Below, piece by piece: positions 35,041 through 43,700 of a stretch of DNA of 64,000 nt (position 1 is its first letter; each line of letters opens with the position of its first letter). The notes beneath the pieces are model-generated. The model worked only from the letters and a program-made list of their open reading frames with translations. It was not told where the DNA came from and did no database searches. Origin of the DNA: CAZDVQ01 sp964508975 (GTDB taxonomy: Bacteria > Bacteroidota > Bacteroidia > Chitinophagales > Saprospiraceae); the NCBI GenBank assembly GCA_964508975.1, contig CAZDVQ010000009.1, positions 1 to 64,000 on the forward strand. Reading direction: 5' to 3'. Both the position numbers and the translations under genes were made by a program.

Positions 35041-36837
35041 TTACAAGTTGTAGCTATTGGCTTTGATGATGGTTTGTGCCACCAAACGACGATCGTTTTT
35101 AACGTTTACCGGTTTGTATTTGCAGAAACGTTTTACGCCGCGAAGCATGATGTCGAGGACATCGCCCACCGCGAAGGAGCAAAGTGCGTCCTGCGCCCAT
35201 TTCTGGATGTTGGCCACGGTGTCGTTGGTGTACACGCGCAAGATGGCGTTGTAAACCTCCATTTCCTCGGCGGTTTTGAACTTGGTGAGTTTTTGCACAC
35301 GCAACAACAACGATTCGAGGTTGAAGATGTGAATCATCATATCGGCGATGTTCATCAATACTTCTTGCTCGTCTTTCAGGTTTACGCTGCCGTCCATTTG
35401 GGCTTTAACGCCGGCGCCGGCCACCATGAGGATACATTTTTTGAGGTCTTTCAAGGTATCGGCCTCAGCACCGTATGGACCTTCTGTTTTGGTCATGGAT
35501 GGCATAGAAGCCAACTCTTTTTGTACACCCCAAGCGGCATCGGTGATGTTGATGTGGCCTTTGAGGGCACGTTTCATCAACATGTCGACAGAAAGCAAGC
35601 GGTTAATCTCGTTGGTACCTTCGTAAATGCGGTTGATACGGGCATCGCGGTAGGCTTTGGCGGCTTTGTACTCTTCCGAGAAACCGTTTCCACCGTGGAT
35701 TTGAACCGTCTCGTCAACGCAGTAATCCAATACTTCAGAGCCGTATACCTTCATCATGGCACACTCGATAGCGTATTCTTCCGCAGCATCGAGTTTAGCT
35801 TCAGCAATGGCTTCGCCCAAGGCCTTGTTGGCCTGGATTTTCTCGTGGATAAGGTTAGAAACACGGTATTGCGCGGTCTCAAGCACGAAGGCACGGATGG
35901 CCTGCTCGCCTAATTTATACTGGATAGCACCAAAATTGGCGATGCTTGTACCAAATTGCTGGCGCTCGTTGGCATAATTTACCGACAAGTTGATGCTCTG
36001 CTTAGATGAACCCAAAACAAGCGCACCCAATTTGAAACGACCAATATTCAACACGTTGAAGGCTATCAAGTGACCTTTACCGATAGCACCCAAAAGGTTT
36101 TCAACAGGTACATGGGCATTTTCGAAAAACACCTGACGCGTAGATGAACCTTTGATACCGAGTTTGTCTTCCTCTGGACCAAAGCTGATGCCCGGCGTGT
36201 TGCGGTCAACGATGAAGCCTGTGAACTTGTCGCCATCCACTTTAGCGAAAACGATCAATACATCGGCAAAGCCGGCGTTTGAGATCCACATTTTTTGGCC
36301 GTTGAGGATATAGTGCTTGCCATCGGCGCTTAAGTCAGCACGCGTTTTAGCAGCAAGTGCATCAGAGCCTGAGCCAGGTTCAGTTAAACAGTACGAGGCC
36401 TTCAACTCGCCATTAGCCAAACGGGGCAGGTATTGTTCCTTTTGCTCATCGGTGCCAAAGTACAGGATAGGCAACATGCCGATACCGATATGCGCGGCGA
36501 AGGTCACGGTGAAAGAACCAGACCAGCCCATTTCCTCCGCGATGATGGTATTGGTATTGGTATCAAGGTTCATACCGCCGTACTCTTCGGGCATGTGCGC
36601 CGAGAGCAAGCCGAGCTCCGCTGCTTTTTCAAGCAGTTTCGGGGCGATATTATCTTCTTGTTTATCGATTTTGATGGCATTGGGTAATACCTCGTTTTGC
36701 ACGAAATCGCGAACCGTTTGGCGAATCATGAGTTGATCCTCGGTCATTTCCTCCGGGATGAAGGTCGTGTCGGGGGTACTTTCTTTCACCAAGAATTCGC
36801 CACCCTTGAGTACCGCTAGTTTTTCAGTTGTATCCAT
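35041..36837 (-). CDS. Acyl-CoA dehydrogenase (VLCAD-like, long form)
   Basis: 598 aa from the ATG starting MDTTEKLAVLKGGEFLVKES. FAD and substrate motifs: YCLTEPGSGSDALAAKT, KMWISNAGFADVLIVFAKVD, and catalytic Glu in RINRIYEGTNEINRLL. The extra 150-residue C-terminal helical domain is that of VLCAD/ACAD9-like enzymes. It carries out the first step of beta-oxidation. Directly upstream lie two TGCATGCA palindromes 22 bp apart that would cover the -33 region, so fatty-acid-responsive repression is likely. Confidence 0.9.
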   Translation of the reverse strand: MDTTEKLAVLKGGEFLVKESTPDTTFIPEEMTEDQLMIRQTVRDFVQNEVLPNAIKIDKQEDNIAPKLLEKAAELGLLSAHMPEEYGGMNLDTNTNTIIAEEMGWSGSFTVTFAAHIGIGMLPILYFGTDEQKEQYLPRLANGELKASYCLTEPGSGSDALAAKTRADLSADGKHYILNGQKMWISNAGFADVLIVFAKVDGDKFTGFIVDRNTPGISFGPEEDKLGIKGSSTRQVFFENAHVPVENLLGAIGKGHLIAFNVLNIGRFKLGALVLGSSKQSINLSVNYANERQQFGTSIANFGAIQYKLGEQAIRAFVLETAQYRVSNLIHEKIQANKALGEAIAEAKLDAAEEYAIECAMMKVYGSEVLDYCVDETVQIHGGNGFSEEYKAAKAYRDARINRIYEGTNEINRLLSVDMLMKRALKGHINITDAAWGVQKELASMPSMTKTEGPYGAEADTLKDLKKCILMVAGAGVKAQMDGSVNLKDEQEVLMNIADMMIHIFNLESLLLRVQKLTKFKTAEEMEVYNAILRVYTNDTVANIQKWAQDALCSFAVGDVLDIMLRGVKRFCKYKPVNVKNDRRLVAQTIIKANSYNL

Positions 36838-36893
36838 AATTTCTGCGTTGATTGTTGTGATTGATACCGCAAATATGCAATTAATTTTGAAAA

Positions 36894-36933
36894 TACAATG
36901 CATGCATTGTAAAATTTCTATGCATGCATTGTA
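36894..36933. promoter_or_regulatory. Double palindromic operator upstream of acyl-CoA dehydrogenase
   Basis: TACAATGCATGCATTGTA (36894-36911) is an 18-bp perfect palindrome. A second ATGCATGCATTGTA follows (36920-36933), its centre exactly 22 bp from the first, two helical turns. On the minus strand the TTG of the proximal copy is 18 nt from CATATTTG, a near match to the -7 box, so a bound dimer pair would block the promoter. Candidate regulator: a TetR/FadR-type protein, not identified. Confidence 0.7.
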
Positions 36934-36979
36934 TTTTTTTTAACGCAGCTGGGTTAAAAAAGTTTAGGGTAGGGGAGGA

Positions 36980-37726
36980 TTAGCGTATAATCCAGGAGCA
37001 AATGATGCCGGTAGCCACGGCAGCATTGAGCGATTCGGCTTCACCATGGCGTGGGATGGTCAACAGGTGATCGAGCTGTTGTTGAATTTCGGGCCTAATG
37101 CCGTGGCTTTCAGAGCCAATGACCAACACGCCATTAGATGGCCAAGTATATTCGTACATGATTTCGCCATGCAGCACCGCCCCTATGGTGGGGCGTTTGG
37201 TGTTTTTAAGCCAGGCTTCGAGGTCGCAAAGTACGGTATTGACCCTCAGGAAGCTGCCCATGCTGGCTTGTATGGCTTTAGGGTTGAAGGAGTCGGCGCA
37301 ATCACTAGAGCAAATGATGTGTTTGATGCCAAACCAATCGGCAATGCGGATTAAGGTACCCATGTTGCCGGGATCGCGAATACCGTCGAGGGCCAGGATG
37401 AGGCCTTCGGTTTCTTGCACCTTGGCGTTGGAGCCGGGCATTTCAAGCACGATGAGCACCTCGTTGGGGGTGTTGAGCTGTGATATTTTACCTAAATCAA
37501 CATGGCTCACACTGCGGAACAACTCGTCGTAATGCCCGAGTTGCCCAGCATGCTCCTCGAACCAGTCCTGCGTGCCGATAATTAACTTGATGGGGTATTT
37601 ACTTTGACGAAGTATCTCGGCGCAAATTTTTTCACCTTCAGCGATGAAGCACTGTTCTTCTTGGCGGTATTTTTTCTCGCCGAGGGAGCGGACAAATTTT
37701 TGTTCGGCTTTGGACAGTGGCAGCAT
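36980..37726 (-). CDS. SpoU/TrmH-family RNA methyltransferase
   Basis: 248 aa. The N-terminal domain (KYRQEEQCFIAEGEKICAEI) is the substrate-binding part; SPOUT motifs follow: LALDGIRDPGNMGTLIRIAD (motif 1), VLVIGSESHGI (motif 2) and IPRHGEAESLNAAVATGI (motif 3). It methylates a ribose 2'-OH in rRNA or tRNA; which nucleotide is unknown. Length and organisation resemble RlmB/TsnR-like proteins. Confidence 0.88.
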   Translation of the reverse strand: MLPLSKAEQKFVRSLGEKKYRQEEQCFIAEGEKICAEILRQSKYPIKLIIGTQDWFEEHAGQLGHYDELFRSVSHVDLGKISQLNTPNEVLIVLEMPGSNAKVQETEGLILALDGIRDPGNMGTLIRIADWFGIKHIICSSDCADSFNPKAIQASMGSFLRVNTVLCDLEAWLKNTKRPTIGAVLHGEIMYEYTWPSNGVLVIGSESHGIRPEIQQQLDHLLTIPRHGEAESLNAAVATGIICSWIIR

Positions 37727-37830
37727 GTTTGTGGAACTATGAACGATGAATGATGAAGGAGGAACAAGGCAAAAGTACAGAATTTCTACTTGTGCAGGGC
37801 CTTATCTGGTCGAAGGCTACTGATTTTGTG

Positions 37831-37904
37831 CCTCACCCCGTCACGTGCTGGTGCACGTGCCACCCCTCTCCACGGGCACTCGCTACGCGAGTTGTGGAGA
37901 GGGG
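37831..37904 (+). repeat. Left inverted repeat of the DUF559 element
   Basis: CCTCACCCCGTC, hairpin CACGTGC/GCACGTG (loop TGGT), CCACCCCTCTCCAC, inner hairpin ACTCGC/GCGAGT and GTGGAGAGGGG. The right copy differs at the hairpin by a paired change (CACGAGC/GCTCGTG), which keeps the stem. Confidence 0.85.
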
Positions 37905-37959
37905 GCTGATGTGCCTGATAGTGGTTACTAAATTATAGATTGGAAGAAAGCGTATAATA

Positions 37960-38327
37960 TTAAACTTTATCGATTGCGCTAAGTATTAACTCCCGTAAAT
38001 TATCACTCTGCATCACTTGTTCATTAGACAGTCTGACTACTTTGAAGCCCATTTCAGTTAAATGCCTATCACGTTCAGCATCATAATCAGCCATATCAAT
38101 GTGGTACCCACCGTCAACTTCGATCACGATGCCCGCTCGATACAAATAAAATCTGTAATGTAAACATAACTCCTTTCAATGTCAGCCCTGTAGCTCAAAG
38201 GGTGTTGTCGCCTAAATTTCATGCTATTTACAGCGTTGTTTCGCAATATGCTCCACAACCTGGCTTCTGCTTCTGTGGCGTTTTTACGCATCCTCCTGCA
38301 ATGAAGTTTGGTGTTGAACTTACCCAT
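37960..38327 (-). pseudogene. DUF559 (Vsr/MTES_1575-like) endonuclease gene with a 1-bp frameshift
   Basis: About 120 codons. The first frame (38327 to stop at 38124) gives KLHCRRMRKNATEAEARLW, SMKFRRQHPL and YITDFICIE; the second frame continues AGIVIEVDGGYH, DRHLTEMGFKVVRLSNEQVM to the stop at 37960. The family consensus DFxCxEAxLVIEVDGGxH is restored by adding one G near 38136 (GAG-CG-GGC to GAG-GCG-GGC). About ten residues between HPL and YITDF also look extra. Restriction-enzyme-like PD-(D/E)xK fold. Inactive as it stands unless the frameshift is a sequencing error. Confidence 0.75.
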
Positions 38328-38384
38328 GGTGTCGAGTACTAAGTCTTACAGAATGAGTTTAAAACAGTTTTAGGCATGTATTTC

Positions 38385-38460
38385 CCCTCTCCACAACTCG
38401 CGTATAGCGAGTGCCCGTGGAGAGGGGTGGCACGAGCTAAAGCTCGTGACGGGGTGAGGC
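38385..38460 (-). repeat. Right inverted repeat of the DUF559 element
   Basis: Complement of the left copy with a few differences, among them the compensatory hairpin change and a TATA in place of TA in the inner loop (ACTCGCTATACGCGAGT). Confidence 0.85.
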
Positions 38461-38520
38461 TCCAAAAGTAATAGATAGTGCCGACAACGAATAATAAATC
38501 ACAACTAAGGCTAATAAATC

Positions 38521-39141
38521 TTAACCCAGTACATTCACGTCAAACCCCATGTAGTTTAAATACTGATTCAATTCCTCAGAAAGGCCGTAATTATACTTAC
38601 TACTTGATGGGTGCGGAATATTTGAAACTGGTATGCCACAATAATAGTACTTTTCACGTTCCCCTGATTTGACAATGGTTAGGTGTTCTTGGGGCATGTT
38701 TTCAAAAAGTCTATATCCCCACACGATAATTAAATCGGGTTTTAGTACTTCCAATTGAGTTTGAAATACACTAAAGCCTTGCTCGAATTCTTCCGCCGTA
38801 GGAGATGTTCTAGGGCCTCCAGTAGGGAACTGAACGTAATTATAAAAGCAACATTTTTCCCAGTAGCCGATTAAATCTTCTGATGAAAGCTTATCTCTAA
38901 ATAAAACATTGAAAAACTTCGAGTAGGTATTCATCCACCCCTCATGATCGTTTTCACCTTTTAAATAACCAATGTAATGCTCCACAACCTCTTGGGTTAC
39001 AGCATTAAAGCTCTTCGTTTTGTCATAAAAATCTTTAAAATCTTCCTCTCCGAAGTAATGGCTTTCGCCCAGTACTAATAATTTTAGGGGCTGACTGGCA
39101 TATTGAGGGCCTACGTATGGAGCAAAGTTTGGTTGGTTCAT
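38521..39141 (-). CDS. Uracil-DNA-glycosylase-like superfamily protein
   Basis: 206 aa. LKLLVLGESHYFGEEDF (about 20-36) corresponds to the first strand and loop of the UDG fold, PDLIIVWGYRLFENM to the central strand, and VSNIPHPSSSKYNYG to the HPS motif region. So a nucleobase-binding or glycosylase-like role is possible; the catalytic Asp or Asn of true UDGs is not evident, and Glu-Ser-His at the first loop is unusual. AT-rich, 56 bp downstream of the KAP NTPase gene and possibly co-transcribed with it. Confidence 0.6.
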   Translation of the reverse strand: MNQPNFAPYVGPQYASQPLKLLVLGESHYFGEEDFKDFYDKTKSFNAVTQEVVEHYIGYLKGENDHEGWMNTYSKFFNVLFRDKLSSEDLIGYWEKCCFYNYVQFPTGGPRTSPTAEEFEQGFSVFQTQLEVLKPDLIIVWGYRLFENMPQEHLTIVKSGEREKYYYCGIPVSNIPHPSSSKYNYGLSEELNQYLNYMGFDVNVLG

Positions 39142-39197
39142 GGTTTGTAGATTTTGAGGTCTTATATAAACATTAATTATAGTAACATAATTTAAAA

Positions 39198-40604
39198 TTA
39201 ATATTTTATAATATCTGAAGATAAACTAATTCTATCTAACAAAAAATTCAGGCGAGTATTATCAATTGTTGATGCAAAAAAATAGTCATCTAGTAATAAT
39301 TTTGAAAAAAAACTGTCATCAATTTTTGATTTTATATTTAATAAAAAAACACCAGTTTCGGGATTTCGCCCTTTTAGTTTTGACTCATTAGGATGTTCAA
39401 ATTTGTATGTATCGTATAAACCTAGTAGCAATGCCTCAATTTCTACTAAAATTCTCTTTTCATTATAGTTCTTATCCTCATAATCCACAATCACATAAAA
39501 CTCATTCTGAGTTTCTGATAGTGAAAATGCTTTTTCCTGCAACTTGTAATAAAAATCAGGGTGTATGATTTTTGTGTAAGAAAGAAAGATAAATAAGCTT
39601 GGCAATACGTAATTATTGTATTTGAATGTACGAAGTGCAATTCTTGTATGCGATAAAATCTTTTCCTGTTGCCGAAGTGTTGTTTTGTTTAAAAGAACAT
39701 TGCATGTAGATATAAAGCTAACTTTATCATATTTTGTATCCCGATTGGCCATTCTGATTTGATGTCCAAAATATTCATTGTAACCGAAACAATCATATAA
39801 GTAATTAATGAATTTCTCTCTTTCAGGTTCGGGCAAAGAATATTCAATATCAATAAAGCGCCTCAAATATTCATCCGCATCCATTTTTTCGGAGCCATAA
39901 ACACCGCAAATGGCATTTCCTAGTTGAGTCTTATCTATGGATAAAACGAAAACAATATTTCGTACGGTGAAAAAATGTTTAACCTGCTCCAATAATAGTA
40001 CTGCATAGTTTGGGCGACACCTATCTAGTTCGTCAATGATAAAAACTAAAGGTTTATCTTTAGCTTCATTGGCAACATATTCCGACAAACTTTTTTTGAA
40101 ATCTTTAATAGAGTCTTTTCGCTTTGAGTAATCTTCAACATCGTTTTCAAATATTTCCAAAACCCCTTTAGAACTATCAGCTAGGGCCGTAGTCATAGTT
40201 TCAGCATCAATATATTTTTTCACGAAAGAAGCGAATAATGCAGGTATTACATGTTTAGAAATTACAGCTGCTTTTTTTACAACCTCCGTAAATTTATCAT
40301 TTTGCGCTTTATCTATTACTTTTAGCTCGGCTATAAAAGCTGTAAGTGGATTGTCTTCGAAATCATTCTCCCAGGCATTGAAATAAATTGTACTAAAATT
40401 TTCATTTCTTAAATGCTGTTCCCACATTCTCACAAAGGTGGTTTTGCCTGTTCCCCATTTATTGTTTAATGCCAAAACAAACCCATCTTGCTCGCTATCA
40501 ATAATATCGGTCAGTATTCTGGCGTACTTCTCCCTGCCTAGTTGGCAGTTTTGAAACGGGTTGCCCTCTTTTGGAATTTCTAATTCGTTATGTTTAAATG
40601 CCAT
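39198..40604 (-). CDS. KAP-family P-loop NTPase
   Basis: 468 aa. Walker A NNKWGTGKTTF (about 48-57), the typical YFNAWENDFEDNPLTAFIAEL after it, Walker B LVFIIDELDRCRP, then KHFFTVRNIVFVLSIDKTQL and YLRRFIDIEYSLPEPE, all hallmarks of KAP NTPases. A hydrophobic stretch between Walker A and B (HVIPALFASFVKKY) may touch the membrane. KAP proteins include PifA, which blocks phage growth; a defence role is therefore possible. It lies between the extended ileS and the UDG-like gene, all on the same strand and all AT-rich. Confidence 0.85.
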   Translation of the reverse strand: MAFKHNELEIPKEGNPFQNCQLGREKYARILTDIIDSEQDGFVLALNNKWGTGKTTFVRMWEQHLRNENFSTIYFNAWENDFEDNPLTAFIAELKVIDKAQNDKFTEVVKKAAVISKHVIPALFASFVKKYIDAETMTTALADSSKGVLEIFENDVEDYSKRKDSIKDFKKSLSEYVANEAKDKPLVFIIDELDRCRPNYAVLLLEQVKHFFTVRNIVFVLSIDKTQLGNAICGVYGSEKMDADEYLRRFIDIEYSLPEPEREKFINYLYDCFGYNEYFGHQIRMANRDTKYDKVSFISTCNVLLNKTTLRQQEKILSHTRIALRTFKYNNYVLPSLFIFLSYTKIIHPDFYYKLQEKAFSLSETQNEFYVIVDYEDKNYNEKRILVEIEALLLGLYDTYKFEHPNESKLKGRNPETGVFLLNIKSKIDDSFFSKLLLDDYFFASTIDNTRLNFLLDRISLSSDIIKY

Positions 40605-40717
40605 CTATTGATATTTGAATTATTTTAAATCGATTTATTACCCCTGTAAAATTAACGAAAATATATGTTAATTAATGATTTTTATTATTTTTTGCTATTA
40701 TTAGAGCTTCAGATTGT

Positions 40718-40747
40718 AAAAAAGGGAAAGGCATTGCCTTTCCCCTT
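40718..40747 (-). terminator. Intrinsic terminator after ileS
   Basis: Stem GGGAAAGGC/GCCTTTCCC, loop ATT, T run on the minus strand, 36 nt after the ileS stop. Confidence 0.85.
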
Positions 40748-40782
40748 AATGAAACATGAACATACTTATTCACAAAGTTAAT

Positions 40783-43700
40783 CTAAGACTTAGTTGTTGT
40801 AAGTTGGCTAACCTTAATTTTTAGTTTTTGAATTAACTCTTCTTCTTCCGAACTAAAGCTAATCCAATTGCCATTCTTGAAGCTATACCGCTGTTCAGTA
40901 ATAAAAGTAGCATATTTATTTGTTAGTAAATTTCTAAGACCTTGTAATGATTTAACACCAATTGTATCGTCGCAATATAAGTTTTTGACCACCTCTGGAT
41001 TGCCATTAGAATGACTGGTCTCGCTTAATACTTCAATGAAAATTTCGTTTTGTTGCGGACATTTGTAAATGTTTAGTGATTTAGAATCTTCTAGTTTAAT
41101 AGTATCAATAAACAAATTAATTGCCACCCGTCGAAAGTTGTTTGAATTGATAAGTGCTTTATCATTAATTTTATACAGTGCTCCAATTAAAAATGGCATA
41201 CTTAAACCACGCTGAATATTCATTTTGGAGTTTTTGAACCACTCTATAATAGTACTAATCAGAATTTTTGGAGTTTTTCTAATTTCATTTCTGATGAGTT
41301 CATGTGAATAATGTTTTTTTAAGTCGTGTCCTGGTTTAACATCCTCTGGCATGTCTAAAAATCTTTGATACTCTTGCTTATAAATCTTCCGATAATCAAA
41401 AGTATTGTAACCATCCGTATTGGGCATTCTGTGATGAGGAGTAAATAAAATTACGTTTTCAATGAATTTGTTAAGCGAATATGTATTGTAAGGTTTGTTT
41501 AAAACGATAACAGGTGCTCCTTTAGTGTCAAGCTTAATTTTATCGAAGAATCCATAGCCGTCAAGGATAGGGTTATTTTTGATATATTGATAGACTACCC
41601 TGTCTAGTATGATAGAAAAATTTTCTTTCTTTTTTATATTGTTAATCTTTATTTTTACAGAATTCATGAACATATTGAAATGGATGGAAACATTATCGGT
41701 AAGACTTTGTTTAATCATATATTCACTATACTCTAGTTGCTTCGTCAAAATAATTTCATTACATAGTACCTCTTTTTTAATGTAATCACCATATTGATTG
41801 ATTAAATCATTTGTAATCAAAGCGTTTTCTTCAATTTCGATTAATGGAACTCTATAGGTAAGCTCCAACTTGAAGTCTTTTCTTTTATTCTGGATCCTAT
41901 TCACAATCTCGCGGGCAATACCTTCCGATTCTAGTTCAGGCGAAATATGCACATCCAAGGCCACGGTTAAACCGTTTTCTGAAGCAACCAACCAGCCTTC
42001 AATGTCTTGTGAGCTGATGCTGAAATGACTCGGCTCCAACTGGAAAGTCTCACCCTCGATGCTGAAACTATAGCCCGATTTTTCAACCTGGCTGATGTCT
42101 TGCTGCGTGAACCCCGCTAAATGGTCTTGGAAGGCTTTCATGTGCTTGCCCAATACCTTGCCCAAGGTCTTGAAATCTGGCTTGATGGATTTGGTCACCA
42201 AACCGTCGGTATCTTTCACGTAGGCAATCTCCTTCACGTTAACTTCGGTCAAGATCAAGTCTTTGATTTTCTCAACCTGCGTCTCGAAACTGTCGTCGAG
42301 GATAGGCAACAAGATTTTTTGCAAAGGCAATCGAACATTTAACTTTTCACTTTTACGTAAGGAAAGAACGAGTGATGATATCCGTTGTGCATAGGCCATA
42401 CGTTCTTCCAATGCCTTGTCAATTAAGCTTGTGTTGGCCGTTGGGAAGAATGCCAAGTGAACCGATTCGTGTGGCTCTAAATTAGTGCTATCATTCAAGT
42501 TTTTGTATAACCAATCTGCAAAGAATGGGGCAATAGGCGCCATCAACTTCGACAGTTGTACCAAGCACTCGTACAAGGTTTGGTAAGCGGCTAGTTTATC
42601 GCTGCCTTGCTCGTTTTTCCAGAAACGGCGGCGACAAAGGCGTACATACCAGTTTGATAAGTGCTCGTCCACGAACTCGGCAACCTTACGGCTGGCGCGG
42701 GTTGGTTCGTAGTCGGCTAAGTCTTTATCTACTTCTTGGATCAAGGAGTTCAACAAGGATAAAATCCAGCGGTCAATCTCGGGGCGCTCGGCCATTGGTA
42801 CTTGCGGTGCCGAGTTGTCGAAACCATCTACGTTGGCATACAGGGCAAAGAATGAGTAGGTGTTGTACAAGGTGCCAAAAAACTTGCGGCGCACCTCGTC
42901 GATACCGTTCAAATCGAATTTCAGGTTATCCCAAGGGTTGGCGTTGCTCATCAAGTACCAGCGGGTAGCATCGGCGCCGTAAGTGCTGATGGTTTCAAAT
43001 GGGTCAACCACGTTGCCGAGGCGTTTACTCATTTTTTCGCCATTCTTGTCTAGCACCAAACCATTGGACACCACGTTTTTGAAGGCTACGCTGTCAAATA
43101 CCATGGTGGCAATAGCGTGCAGGGTATAAAACCAACCGCGCGTTTGGTCCACGCCTTCCGCGATGAAGTCAGCAGGGAACTCTGCTTGGAAGTTGTCTTT
43201 ATTTTCAAAAGGGAAGTGGTGCTGGGCATAAGGCATGGCACCCGAGTCGAACCAAACGTCGATAAGGTCTAACTCGCGTTTCATGGCCTGGCCACTAGCG
43301 CTCACCAGTACCACATCGTCGATGTATGGGCGGTGCAAGTCGGCGGGAACCGTTTGGTTTAAACCCAACGCGGCGTTGGCCTTGGCCACTTCATCTTGTA
43401 ATTGCGCTACCGAACTGATGCAAAGCTCCTCGCTGCCGTCCTCGTTGCGCCAAATAGGCAGCGGGATACCCCAGTAACGCGACCGCGACAAGTTCCAGTC
43501 TTGGAGGTTTTCCAGCCAGTTTTGGAACCTTCCCGTACCGGTGTGCTCTGGTTTCCAGTTGATGGTTTTGTTCAACTCGGCCATGCGCTCGCGCATAGAG
43601 GAAGCCTTGATAAACCAACTGTCGAGCGGGTAGTACAAGATGGGTTTATCGGTACGCCAGCAGTGTGGGTAATTGTGCTCGTAGCGCTGTACGTTAAAGG

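Larger units (their letters stand above)
37831..38460. mobile_element. 630-bp inverted-repeat element carrying a DUF559 nuclease gene
   Basis: The 74-76 bp repeats at 37831-37904 and 38385-38460 are inverted and enclose one small gene. CCTCACCCC is at the outer ends, GAGAGGGG inside. No transposase of a known type is present, so the DUF559 protein is the only candidate for moving it. No target duplication is obvious by eye. Confidence 0.65.

Noticed and set aside
35074..35913. Long open frame opposite the acyl-CoA dehydrogenase gene
   Set aside because: It is the antisense shadow of a conserved enzyme; composition rich in His, Val and Phe without motifs.
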